The notes under the pieces are model-generated. The model had not been told where the DNA came from, made no database searches, and saw only the letters and a program-made list of their open reading frames with translations. From assembly GCA_963580455.1 (NCBI GenBank), contig OY756967.1, positions 9,632,501-9,696,500 of the forward strand: DNA of 64,000 bases, read 5' to 3'. Positions 36,250-48,884 of this stretch are shown piece after piece. Source of the stretch: Euonymus europaeus. Lineage: Eukaryota > Streptophyta > Magnoliopsida > Celastrales > Celastraceae. How positions within the stretch are numbered: the stretch's first letter is position 1; each line of letters opens with the position of its first letter. The translations under genes and the position numbers were made by a program.

Positions 36250-39200
36250 AGTATACACTGAGCAACTTTGATACTCCGAAGTTGCTCAACTCTCTATGGA
36301 GGTGCTTTTAACGGTTTTTGTCCATTTGTCATAGAAAGTTGGTGTTTTCGCATCGAAATAATCCTGTAAGAACATTTTCATAGAATTTAACATAGAAGAA
36401 CAATAAAAAAGTATACATCGAGCAACTTTGATAGTCCGAAGTTGCTCAAATCTCTCTATGGAGGAGCTTTTAACGGTTTTTGTCCATTTGTCATAGAAAG
36501 TTGGTGTTTTCGCATCGAAATAATCCTGGAAGCTCATTTTCGTAGAATTTAACATAGAAGAACAATAAAAAGTATACACCGAGCAACTTTGATAGTCCGA
36601 AGTTGCTCAACTCTCTCTATGAAGGAGCTTTTAACGGTTTTTGTCCATTTGTCATAGAAAGTTGGTGTTTTTGCATTGAAATAACCCTGGAAACTCATTT
36701 TCGTAAAATCCAACATAGAAGAACAATAAAAAGTGTACACCGAGCAACTTTGGTTGTCCGAAGTTGCTCTACTATCTCTATGGAGGAGCTGTTAACGGTT
36801 TTGTCCTTTTGTCAAAGAAAGTTGCTGTTTTGGCATCGAAATAATCCTGGAAGCTCATTTTCGTAAAATTTAACATAAAAGAACAATAAAAAGTGTACAC
36901 CGAGCAACTTTGATGGTCCGACGTTGCTCAACTCTCTCTTTGGAGGAGCTTTTAACGGTTTTGTCCATTTGTCCTAGAAAGTTGGTGTTTTGGCTTCGAA
37001 ATAATCCTGGAAGCTCATTTTTGTAAAATTTAACATAGAAGAACAATAAAAAGTGTACACCGAGCAACTTTGATTGTCCGAAGTTGCTCAACTCTCTCTA
37101 TGGAGGAGCTTTTAACGGTTTTGTCCATTTGTCGTACAAAGTTAGTGTTTTTTCCTCGAAATAACCCTGGAAGCTTATACTCGTAAAATTTAACATAGAA
37201 TAACAATAAAAAGTATACACCGAGCAACTTTGATGTTCCGAAGTTGCTCAACTCTCTCGATGGAGGAGTTTTTCAAGGTATTGTCCATTTGTCATAGAAA
37301 GTTGGTCTTTTGCCATCGAAATAATCTTGGAAGCGTATACTCATAAAATTTGACATAGAAGAACATTAAAAAGTATACACCGAGCAACTTTGATAGTCCG
37401 AAGTTGCTCAACTCTCTCTATGGAGGAGCTTTTAACGGTTTTTGTACATTTGTCATAAAAAGTTGATGTTTTCACATAGAATAATCCTGGAAGCTCTTTT
37501 TCGTAAAATTTAACATAGAAGAACAATAAAAAGTGTACACCGAGCAACTTTGATTGTCCGAAGTTGCTCTAGTCTCTCTATGGAGGAGCTTTTCACAGTT
37601 TTGTCCATTTTTCATAGAAAGTTAATGTTTTGGCATCGAAATAATATTGAAAGCTTATACTCGTAAAATTTGACTTAGTATAATAATATAAAGGGTACAC
37701 CGAGCAACTTTGATTGTCCGAAGTTGCTCAACTCTCTCTATGGAGGAGCTTTTAACGGTTTTGTCCATTTGTCATACAAAGTTAGTGTTTTTTATCGAAA
37801 AAACCATGGAAGCTTATACTCGTAAAATTTGACATAGAATAACAATAAAAAGTATACACCGAGCAACTTTGATGTTCCGAAGTTGCTCAACTCTCTCGAT
37901 GGAGGAGTTTTTCAAGGTATTGTCCATTTTTCATAGAAAGTTGGTCTTTTGCCATCGAAATAATCTTGGAAGCTTATACTCGTAAAATTTGACTTAGTAG
38001 AATAATATAAAGGGTACACCGAGCAACTTTGATAGTCCGAAGTTGCTCAACTCTCTCTATGGAGGAGCTTTTAACGGTTTTTGTACATTTGTCATAGAAA
38101 GTTGATGTTTTCACATAGAATAATCCTGGAAGCTCATTTTCGTAAAATTTAACATAGAAGAACAATAAAAAGTATACACCGAGCAACTTTGATAGTCCGA
38201 AGTTGCTCAACTCTCTCTATGGAGGAGCTTTTAACGGTTTTTGTCCATTTGTCATAGAAAGTTGGTGTTTTGGCATCGAAATAATCCTGGAAGCCCATTT
38301 TCGTAAAATTTAACATAGAAGAACAATAAAAAGTGTACACCGAGCAACTTTGATAGTCTGAAGTTGCTCAACTCTCTCTATGGAGGAGCTTTTAACGGTT
38401 TTTGTCCATTTGTCATAGAAAGTTGGTGTTTTGGCATCGAAATAATCCTGGAAGCTCATTTTCGTAAAATTTAACATAGAAGAACAATAAAAATTATACA
38501 CCGAGCAACTTTGATAGTCCGAAGTTGCTCAACTCTCTCTATGCATGAGCTTTTAACGGTTTTTTTCCATTTGTCATAGAAAGTTGGTGTTTTCGCATCG
38601 AAATAATCTTGGAAGCTCATTTTCGTAGAATTGAACATAGAAGAACAATAAAAAGTGTACACCGAGCAACTTTGATAGTCCGAAGTTGCTCTACTCTCTC
38701 TATGGAGGAGCTTTTATCGGTTTTTTTCCGTTTGTCATAGAAAGTTGGTGTTTTCGCATCGAAATAATCCTGGAAGCTAATTTTCGTAAAATTTAACATA
38801 GAAGAACAATAAAAAGTATACACCGAGCAACTTTGATAGTCCGAAGTTGGTCAACTCTCTCTATGGAGGAGCTTTTAACCGTTTTTGGCCATTTGTCATA
38901 GAAAGTTGGTGTTTTGGCATCGAAATAACCCTGGCAGCTCATTTTCATAAAATTTGACATAGAAGAACATTAAAAAGTGTACATCGAGCAACTTTGATAG
39001 TCCGAAGTTGCTCAACTATCTATATGGAGGAGCTTTTAATGGTTTTGTCCATTTGTCATAGAAAGTTGCTGTTTCGGCATCAAAATAATCTTGGAAGCTT
39101 ATACTCATAAAATTTGACATAGAAGAACAATAAAACGTGTACACCGAGCATCTTTGATGGTCCGAAATTGGTCAACTCTCTCTATGAAGGAGCTTTGAAC

Positions 39201-39776
39201 AGTTTTCTCCATTTGTCATAGAAACTTGGGATTTTGGCATCGAAATAATCTAGGAAGCTTATACTCATAAAATTTGACATAGAAGAACAATAAAAAGTAT
39301 AGATCGAGCAACTTTGATGTTCCGAAGTTGCTCAACTCTCTCTCTGGAGGAGCTTTTCAAGGTATTGTCCATTTGTCGTAGAAAGTTGGTCTTTTGAAAT
39401 CGAAATAATCTCGGAAGCTTATACTCATAAAATTTGACATAGAAGAACATTAAAAAGTGTACATCGAGCAACTTCGATAGTCCGAAGTTGCTCAACTATC
39501 TCTATGGAGGAGCTTTTAATGGTTTTGTCCATTTGTCATAGAAAGTTCATGTTTTGTCATCGAAATAATGCTGGAAGCTCATTTTCGTAAAATTTAACAT
39601 AGAAGAAAAATAAAAAGTATACACCGAGAAACTTTGATACTCCGAAGTTGCTCAACTCTCTCTATGGAGGAGCTTTTGACGGTTTTTGTCCATTTGTCAT
39701 AGAAAGTTGATGTTTTCGCATCGAAATAATCCTGTAAGCTCATTTTCGTAGAATTTAACATAGAAGAACAATAAAA
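36250..39776 (+). repeat. HOR-2 unit, about 22 monomers (3,527 bp)
   Basis: It starts V, CAAATCTCTC-type, R (36,571), S, U, T, D', E', P, T, D', E, then F-, I-, J-, G-, K-, L-like monomers and C, D, L, V-like ones. U has GATGGTCCGACGTTGC; T has CATACAAAGTTAGTG; D' has CTCTCGATGGAGGAG. R S U lines up with the next unit at a constant 3,525 bp offset. Confidence 0.8.
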
Positions 39777-42323
39777 AGTATACACCGAGCAAGTTTGATA
39801 CTCCGAAGTTGCTCAACTCTCTATGGAGGAGCATTAACGGTTTTTGTCCATTTGTCATAGAAAGTTGGTGTTTTCGCATCGAAATAATCCTGTAAGCTCA
39901 TTTTCGTAGAATTTAACATAGAAGAACAATAAAAAGTATACATCGAGCAACTTTGATAGTCCGAAGTTGCTCAAATCTCTCTATGGAGGAGCTTTTAACG
40001 GTTTTTGTCCATTTGTCATAGAAAGTTGGTGTTTTTGCATCGAAATAATCCTGGAAGCTCATTTTCGTAGAATTTAACATAGAAGAACAATAAAAAGTAT
40101 ACACCGAGCAACTTTGATAGTCCGAAGTTGCTCAACTCTCTCTATGGAGGAGCTTTTAACGGTTTTTGTCCATTTGTCATAGAAAGTTGGTGTTTTTGCA
40201 TTGAAATAACCGTGGAAACTCATTTTCGTAAAATCCAACATAGAAGAACAATAAAAAGTGTACACCGAGCAACTTTGATTGTCCGAAGTTGCTCTACTAT
40301 CTCTATGGAGGAGCTGTTAACGGTTTTGTCCTTTTGTCAAAGAAAGTTGCTGTTTTGGCATCGAAATAATCTTGGAAGCTCATTTTCGTAAAATTTAACA
40401 TAAAAGAACAATAAAAAGTGTACACCGACCAACTTTGATGGTCCGACGTTGCTCAACTCTCTCTTTGGAGGAGCTTTTAACGGTTTTGTCCATTTCTCCT
40501 AGAAAGTTGGTGTTTTGGCTTCGAAATAATCCTGGAAGCTCATTTTCGTAAAAATTAACATAGAAGAACAATAAAAAGTGTACACCGAGCAACTTTGATT
40601 GTCCGAAGTTGCTCAACTCTCTCTATGGAGGAGCTTTTAACGGTTTTGTCCATTTGTCATACAAAGTTAGTGTTTTTTCCTCGAAATAACCCTGGAAGCT
40701 TATGGTCGTAAAATTTAACATAGAATAACAATAAAAAGTATACACCGAGCAACTTTGATGTTCCGAAGTTGCTCAACTCTCTCGATGGAGGAGTTTTTCA
40801 AGGTATTGTCCATTTGTCATAGAAAGTTGGTCTTTTGCCATCGAAATAATCTTGGAAGCGTATAATCATAAAATTTGACATAGAAGAACATTAAAAAGTA
40901 TACACCGAGCAACTTTGATAGTCCGAAGTTGCTCAACTGTCTCTATGGAGGAGCTTTTAACGGTTTTTGTACATTTGTCATAAAAAGTTGATGTTCCTGC
41001 AAGCTCATTGTCGTAATATTTAACATAGAAGAACAATAAAAAGTGTACAGCGAGCAACTTTGATTGTCCGAAGTTGCTCTACTCTCTCTATGGAGGAGCT
41101 TTTAACAGTTTTGTCCATTTTTCATAGAAAGTTAATGTTTTGGCATCGAAATAATATTGGAAGCTTATACTCGTAAAATTTGACTTAGTAGAATAATATA
41201 AAGGGTACACCGAGCAACTTTGATTGTCCGAAGTTGCTCAACTCTCTCTATGGAGGAGCTTTTAACGGTTTTGTCCATTTGTCATACAAAGTTAGTGTTT
41301 TTTCCTCGAAATAACCCTGGAAGCTTATACTCGTAAAATTTGACATAGAATAACAATAAAAAGTATACACCGAGCAACTTTGATGTTCCGAAGTTGCTCA
41401 ACTCTCTCGATGGAGGAGTTTTTCAAGGTATTGTCCATTTGTCATAGAAAGTTGGTCTTTTGCCATCGAAATAATCTTGGAAGCTTATACTCGTAAAATT
41501 TGACTTAGTAGAATAATATAAAGGGTACACCGAGCAACTTTGATAGTCCGAAGTTGCTCAACTCTCTCTATGGAGGAGCTTTTAACAGTTTTTGTACATT
41601 TGTCATAGAAAGTTGATGTTTTCACATAGAATAATCCTGGAAGCTCATTTTCGTAAAATTTAACATAGAAGAACAATAAAAAGTATACACCGAGCAACTT
41701 TGATAGTCCGAAGTTGCTCAACTCTCTCTATGGAGGAGCTTTTAACGGTTTTTGTCCATTTGTCATAGAAAGTTGGTGTTTAGGCATCGAAATAATCCTG
41801 GAAGCCCATTTTCGTAAAATTTAACTTAGAAGAACAATAAAAAGTGTACACCGAGCAACTTTGATAGTCCGAAGTTGCTCAACTCTCTCTATGGAGGAGC
41901 TTTTAACGGTTTTTGTCCATTTGTCATAGAAAGTTGGTGTTTTGACATCGAAATAATCCTGGAAGCTTATACTCATAAAATTTAACATAGAAGAACATTA
42001 AAAAGTGTACATCGAGCAACTTTGATAGTCCGAAGTTGCTCAACTATCTCTATGGAGGAGCTTTTAATGGTTTTGTCCATTTGTCATAGAAAGTTGGTGT
42101 TTACGCATCGAAATAATCCTGGAAGCTCATTTTCGTAAAATTTAACATAGAAGAACAATAAAAAGTGTACACCGAGCAACTTTGATACTCCGAAGTTGCT
42201 CAACTCTCTCTACGGAGGAGCTTTTAACGGTTTTTGTCCATTTGTCATAGAAAGTTGATGTTTTCGCATCGAAATAATCCTGAAAGCTCATTTTCGTAGA
42301 ATTTAACATAGAGAACAATAAAA
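39777..42323 (+). repeat. HOR-2 unit, about 16 monomers (2,547 bp)
   Basis: It has the same V-to-E order as the preceding unit but a shorter second half: after E and F-like monomers it passes quickly to L- and V-like units. It contains the shortest monomer seen (40,897-41,041, 145 bp), where the E-type CACATAGAATAAT region is deleted. The corresponding monomer at 43,283-43,442 is a full 160 bp. Confidence 0.8.
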
Positions 42324-45047
42324 AGTATACACCGAGCAACTTTGATACTCCGAAGTTGCTCAACTCTCTATGGAGGAACTTTAACGGTTTTTGTCCATTT
42401 GTCATAGAAAGTTGGTGTTTTCGCATCGAAATAATCCTGTAAGCTCATTTTCGTAGAATTTAACATAGAAGAACAATAAAAAGTATACATCGAGCAACTT
42501 TGATAGTCCGAAGTTGCTCAAATCTCTCTATGGAGGAGCTTTTAACGGTTTTTGTCCATTTTTCATAGAAAGTTGATGTTTTCGCATCGAAATAATCCTG
42601 GAAGCTCATTTTCGTAGAATTTAACATAGAAGAACAATAAAAAGTATACACCGAGCAACTTTGATAGTCCGAAGTTGCTCAACTCTCTCTATGGAGGAGC
42701 TTTTAACCGTTTTTGTCCATTTGTCATAGAAAGTTGGTGTTTTTGCATTGAAATAACCCTGGAAACTCATTTTCGTAAAATCCAACATAGAAGAACAGTA
42801 AAAAGTGTACACCGAGCAACTATGATTGTCCGAAGTTGCTCTACTATCTATATGGAGGAGCTGTTAACGGTTTTGTCCTTTTGTCAAAGAAAGTTGCTGT
42901 TTTGGCATCGAAATAATCCTGGAAGCTCATTTTCGTAAAATTTAACATAAAAGAACAATAAAAGTGTACACCGACCAACTTTGATTGTCCGAAGTTGCTC
43001 AACTCTCTCTATGGAGGAGCTTTTAACGGTTTTGTCCATTTGTCATACAAAGTTAGTGTTTTTTCCTCGAAATAACCCCGGAAGCTTATGCTCGTAAAAT
43101 TTAACATAGAATAACAATAAAAAGTATACACCGAGCAACTTTGATGTTCCGAAGTTGCTCAACTCTCTCGATGGAGGAGTTTTCCAAGGTATTGTCCATT
43201 TGTCATAGAAAGTTGGTCTTTTGCCATCGAAATAATCTTGGAAGCGTATACTCATAAAATTTGACATAGAAGAACATTAAAAAGTATACACCGAGCAACT
43301 TTGATAGTCCGAAGTTGCTCAACTGTCTCTATGGAGGAGCTTTTAACGGTTTTTGTACATTTGTCATAAAAAGTTGATGTTTTCACATAGAATAATCCTG
43401 GAAGCTCATTTTCGTAAAATTTAACATGGAAGAACAATAAAAAGTGTACACCGAGCAACTTTGATTGTCCGAAGTTGCTCTACTCTCTCTATGGAGGAGC
43501 TTTTAACAGTTTTGTCCATTTTTCATAGAAAGTTAATGTTTTGGCATCGAAATAATATTGGAAGCTTATACTCGTAAAATTTGAGTTAGTAGAATAATAT
43601 AAAGGGTACACCGAGCAACTTTGATTGTCCGAAGTTGCTCAATTCTCTCTATGGAAGAGCTTTTAACGGTTTTGTCCATTTGTCATAGAAAGTTGCTGTT
43701 TTGGCATCGAAATAATCCTGGAAGCCCATTTTCGTAAAATTTAACATAGAAGAACAATAAAAAGTGTACACCGAGCAACTTTGATAGTCCGAAGTTGCTC
43801 AACTCTCTCTATGGAGGAGCTTTTAACGGTTTTTGTCCATTTGTCATAGAAAGTTGGTGTTTTGACATCGAAATAATCCTGGAAGCTCATTTTCGTAAAA
43901 TTTAACATAGAAGAACAATAAAAATTATACACAGAGCAACTTTGATAGTCCGAAGTTGCTCAACTCTCTCTATGCATGAGCTTTTAACGGTTTTTTTCCA
44001 TTTGTCATAGAAAGTTGGTGTTTTCGCATTGAAATAATCCTGGAAGCTGATTTTCGTAGAATTGAACATAGAAGAACAATAAAAAGTGTACACCGAGCAA
44101 CTTTGATAGTCCGAAGTTGCTTTACTCTCTCTATGGAGGAGCGTTTATCGGTTTTTTTCCATTTGTCATAGAAAGTTGGTGTTTTCGCATCGAAATAATC
44201 CTGGAAGCTAATTTTCGTAAAATTTAAAATAGAAGAACAATAAGGAGTATACACCGACCAACTTTGATAGTCCAAAGTTGCTCAACTCTCTCTATGGAGG
44301 AGCTTTTAACCGTTTTTGGCCATTTGTCATAGAAAGTTGGTGTTTTGGCATCGAAATAACCTTGGCAGCTCATTTTCGTAAAATTTGACATAGAATAACA
44401 ATAAAAAGTATACACCGAGCAACTTTGATGTTCCGAAGTTGCTCAACTCTCTCGATGGAGGAGTTTTTCAAGGTATTGTCCATTTGTCATAGAAAGTTGG
44501 TCTTTTGCCATCGAAATAATCTTGGAAGCGTATACTCATAAAATTTGACATAGAAGAACAATAAAACGTGTACACCGAGCATCTTTGATGGTCCGAAATT
44601 GGTCAACCCTCTCTATGAAGGAGCTTTTAACAGTTTTCTCCATTTGTCATAGAAACTTGGGATTTTGGCATCGAAATAATCTAGGAAGCTTATACTCATA
44701 AAATTTGACATAGAAGAACAATAAAAAGTATAGATCGAGCAACTTTGATGTTCCGAAGTTACTCAACTCTCTCTCTGGAGGAGCTTTTCAAGGTATTGTC
44801 CATTTGTCATAGAAAGTTGGTCTTTTGACATCGAAATAATCTCGGAAGCTTATACTCATAAAATTTGACATAGAAGAACATTAAAAATTGTACATCGAGC
44901 AACTTTGATAGTCCGAAGTTGCTCAACTATCTCTATGGAGGAGCTTTTAATGGTTTTTGTCCATTTGTCATAGAAAGTTGATGTTTTCGCATCGAAATAA
45001 TCCTGTAAGCTCATTTTCGTAGAATTCAACATAGAAGAACAATAAAA
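42324..45047 (+). repeat. HOR-2 unit, 17 monomers (2,724 bp)
   Basis: V, CAAATCTCTC-type, R (42,643), S, then a U/T fusion: a start with CACCGACCAAC leads directly to CATACAAAGTTAGTG. D', E', P, a Q-like monomer and F/I/J/G/K-like monomers follow, then D', C, D and an L-like one. The U monomer present in neighbouring units is lost through the fusion. Confidence 0.78.
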
Positions 45048-46481
45048 AGTATACACCGAGCAACTTTGATACTCCGAAGTTGCTCAACTCTCTATGGAGG
45101 AGCTTTTAACGGTTTTTGTCCATTTGTCATAGAAAGTTGATGTTTTCGCATCGAAATAATCCTGTAAGCTCATTTTCGTAGAATTCAACATAGAAGAACA
45201 ATAAAAAGTATACACCGAGCAACTTTGATACTCCGAAGTTGCTCAACTCTCTATGGAGGAGCTTTTAACGGTTTTTGTCCATTTGTCATAGAAAGTTGGT
45301 GTTTTCGCATCGAAATAATCCGGTAAGCTCATTTTCGTAGAATTTAACATAGAAGAACAATAAAAAGTATACATCGAGCAACTTTGATACTCCGAAGTTG
45401 CTCAACTCTCTATGGAGGAGCTTTTAACGGTTTTTGTCCATTTGTCATAGAAAGTTGGTGTTTTCGCATCGAAATAATCCGGTAAGCTCATTTTCGTAGA
45501 ATTTAACATAGAAGAACAATAAAAAGTATACACCGAGCAACTTTGATAGTCCGAAGTTGCTCAACTCTCTCGATGGAGGAGCTTTTAACGGTTTTTGTCC
45601 ATTTGTCATAGAAAGTGGGTGTTTTTGCATTGAAATAACCCTGGAAACTCATTTTCGTAAAATCCAATATAGAAGAACAATAAAAAGTGTACACCGAGCA
45701 ACTTTGATTGTCCGAAGTTGCTCTACTATCTCTATGGAGGAGCTGTTAACGGTTTTGTCCTTTTGTCAAAGAAAGTTGCTGTCTTGGCATCGAAATAATC
45801 CTGGAAGCTCATTTTCGTAATATTTAACATAAAAGAACAATAAAAAGTATACACCGAGCAACTTTGATACTCCGAAGTTGCTCAACTCTCTATGGAGTAG
45901 CTTTTAACGGTTTTTGTCCATTTGTCATAGAAAGTTGGTGTTTTCGCATCGAAATAATCCGGTAAGCTCATTTTCGTAGAATTCAACATAGAAGAACAAT
46001 AAAAAGTATACACCGAGCAACTTTGATACTCCGAAGTTGCTCAACTCTCTATGGAGGAGCTTTTAACGGTTTTTGTCCATTTGTCATAGAAAGTTGATGT
46101 TTTCGCATCGAAATAATCCTGTAAGCTCATTTTCGTAGAATTCAACATAGAAGAACAATAAAAAGTATACACCGAGCAACTTTGATACTCCGAAGTTGCT
46201 CAACTCTCTATGGAGGAGCTTTTAACGGTTTTTGTCCATTTGTCATAGAAAGTTGGTGTTTTCGCATCGAAATAATCCGGTAAGCTCATTTTCGTAGAAT
46301 TCAACATAGAAGAACAATAAAAAGTATACACCGAGCAACTTTGATACTCCGAAGTTGCTCAACTCTCTATGGAGGAGCTTTTAACGGTTTTTGTCCATTT
46401 GTCATAGAAAGTTGGTGTTTTCGCATCGAAATAATCCGGTAAGCTCATTTTCGTAGAATTTAACATAGAAGAACAATAAAA
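45048..46481 (+). repeat. Run of 159-bp V monomers
   Basis: Seven exact 159-bp steps in two groups, 45,048-45,524 and 45,846-46,481, separated by one R S pair. All have GATACTCCG and a CTCT tract shortened by one CT (CAACTCTCTATGG). Most also share AATCCGGTAAGC or AATCCTGTAAGC and AGAATTCAACATAG. This is local amplification of one length variant. Confidence 0.88.
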
Positions 46482-48884
46482 AGTATACATCGAGCAACTT
46501 TGATAGTCCGAAGTTGCTCAAATCTCTCTATGAAGGAGCTTTTAACGGTTTTTGTCCATTTGTCATAGAAAGTTGGTGTTTTCGCGTCGAAATAATCCTG
46601 GAAGCTCATTTTCGTAGAATTTAACATAGAAGAACAATAAAAAGTATACACCGAGCAACTTTGATAGTCCGAAGTTGCTCAACTCTCTCGATGGAGGAGC
46701 TTTTAACGGTTTTTGTCCATTTGTCATAGAAAGTGGGTGTTTTTGCATTGAAATAACCCTGGAAACTCATTTTCGTAAAATCCAATATAGAAGAACAATA
46801 AAAAGTGTACACCGAGCAACTTTGATTGTCCGAAGTTGCTCTACTATCTCTATGGAGGAGCTGTTAACGGTTTTGTCCTTTTGTCAAAGAAAGTTGCTGT
46901 CTTGGCATCGAAATAATCCTGGAAGCTCATTTTCGTAATATTTAACATAAAAGAACAATAAAAAGTGTACACCGAGCAACCTTGATGGTCCGACGTTGCT
47001 CAACTCTGTCTTTGGAGGAGCTTTTAACGGTTTTGTCCATTTGTCCTAGAAAGTTGGTGTTTTGGCTTCGAAATAATCCTGCAAGCCCATTTTCGTAAAA
47101 TTTAACATAGAAGAACAATAAAAAGTGTACACCGAGCAACTTTGATTGTCCGAAGTTGCTCTACTCTCTCTATGGAGGAGCTTTTAACAGTTTTGTCCAT
47201 TTTTCATAGAAAGTTAATGTTTTGGCATCGAAATAATATTGGAAGCTTATACTCGTAAAATTTGACTTAGTAGAATAATATAAAGGGTACACCGAGCAAC
47301 TTTGATTGTCCGAAGTTGCTCAAATCTCTCTATGGAGGAGCTTTTAACGGTTTTGTCCATTTGTCATACAAAGTTAGTGTTTTTTCCTCGAAATGACCCT
47401 GGAAGCTTATACTCGTAAAATTTGACATAGAATAACAATAAAAAGTATACACCGAGCAACTTTGATAGTCCGAAGTTGCTCAACTCTCTCTATTGAGGAG
47501 CTTTTAACGGTTTTTGTCCATTTGTCATAGAAAGTTGGTGTTTTTGCATTGAAATAACCCTGGAAACTCATTTTCGTAAAATCCAACATAGAAGAACAAT
47601 AAAAAGTGTACACCGAGCAACTTTGATTGTCCGAAGTTGCTCTACTATCTCTATGAAGGAGCTGTTAACGGTTTTGTCCTTTTGTCAAAGAAAGTTGCTA
47701 TTTTGGCATCGAAATAATCCTGGAAGTTCATTTTCGTAAAATTTAACATAAAAGAACAATAAAAAGTGTACACCGAGCAACTTTGATGGTCCGACGTTGC
47801 TCAACTCTCTCTTTCGAGGAGCTTTTAACAGTTTTGTCCATTTTTCATAGAAAGTTAATGTTTTGGCATCGAAATAATATTGGAAGCTTATACTCGTAAA
47901 ATTTGACTTAGTAGAATAATATAAAGGGTACACCGACCAATTTTGATTGTCCGAAGTTGCTCAACTCTCTCTATGGCGGAGTTTTTAATGGTTTTGTCCA
48001 TTTTTCATACAAAGTTAGTGTTTTTTCCTCGAAATAACCCTGGAAGCTCATACTCGTAAAATTTGACATAGAATAACAATAAAAAGTATACACCGAGCAA
48101 CTTTGATGTTCCGAAGTTGCTCAACTCTCTCGATGGAGGAGTTTTTCAAGGTATTGTCCATTTGTCATAGAAAGTTGGTCTTTTGCCATCGAAATAATCT
48201 TGGAAGCGTATACTCATAAAATTTGACATAGAAGAACAATAAAACGTGTATACCGAGCATTTTTGATGGTCCGAAATTGGTCAACTCTCTCTATGAAGGA
48301 GCTTTTAACAGTTTTCTCCATTTGTCATTGAAACTTGGGATTTTGGCATCGAAATAATCTAGGAAGCTTATACTCATAAAATTTGACATAAAAGAACAAT
48401 AAAAAGTATAGATCGAGCAACTTTGAAGTTCCGAAGTTGCTCAACTCTCTCTCTGGAGGAGCTTTTCAAGGTATTGTCCATTTGTCATAGAAAGTTGGTC
48501 TTTTGACATCGAAATATTCTCGGAAGCTTATGCTCATAAAATTTGACATAGAAGAACATTAAAAAGTGTATATCGAGCAACTTTGATAGTCCGAAGTTGT
48601 CAACTATCTCTATGGAGGAGCTTTTAATGGTTTTGTCCATTTGACATAGAAAGTTGATGTTTTGTCATCGAAATAATCCTGGAAGCTCATTTTCGTAAAA
48701 TTTAACATAGAAGAACAATAAAAGGTATACACCGAGCAACTTTGATACTCCGAAGTTGCTCAACTCTCTCTATGGAGGAGCTTTTAACGGTTTTTGTCCA
48801 TTTGTCATAGAAAGTTGATGTTTTCACATCGAAATAATCCTGTAAGCTCATTTTCGTAGAATTTAACATAGAAGAACAATAAAA
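45048..48884 (+). repeat. HOR-2 unit, about 24 monomers (3,837 bp), V expanded
   Basis: Three V monomers (45,048, 45,207, 45,366) are followed by R S (45,525-45,845), four more V monomers (45,846, 46,005, 46,164, 46,323), a CAAATCTCTC-type monomer and a second R S (46,643-46,963). The two R S copies share rare variants (CTCTCGATGG, AAAGTGGGTG, AATCCAATATAG) and lie 1,118 bp (7 monomers) apart. U, P, T, a further R S (47,444), a U/P fusion, T, D', C, D and L follow. Confidence 0.84.
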
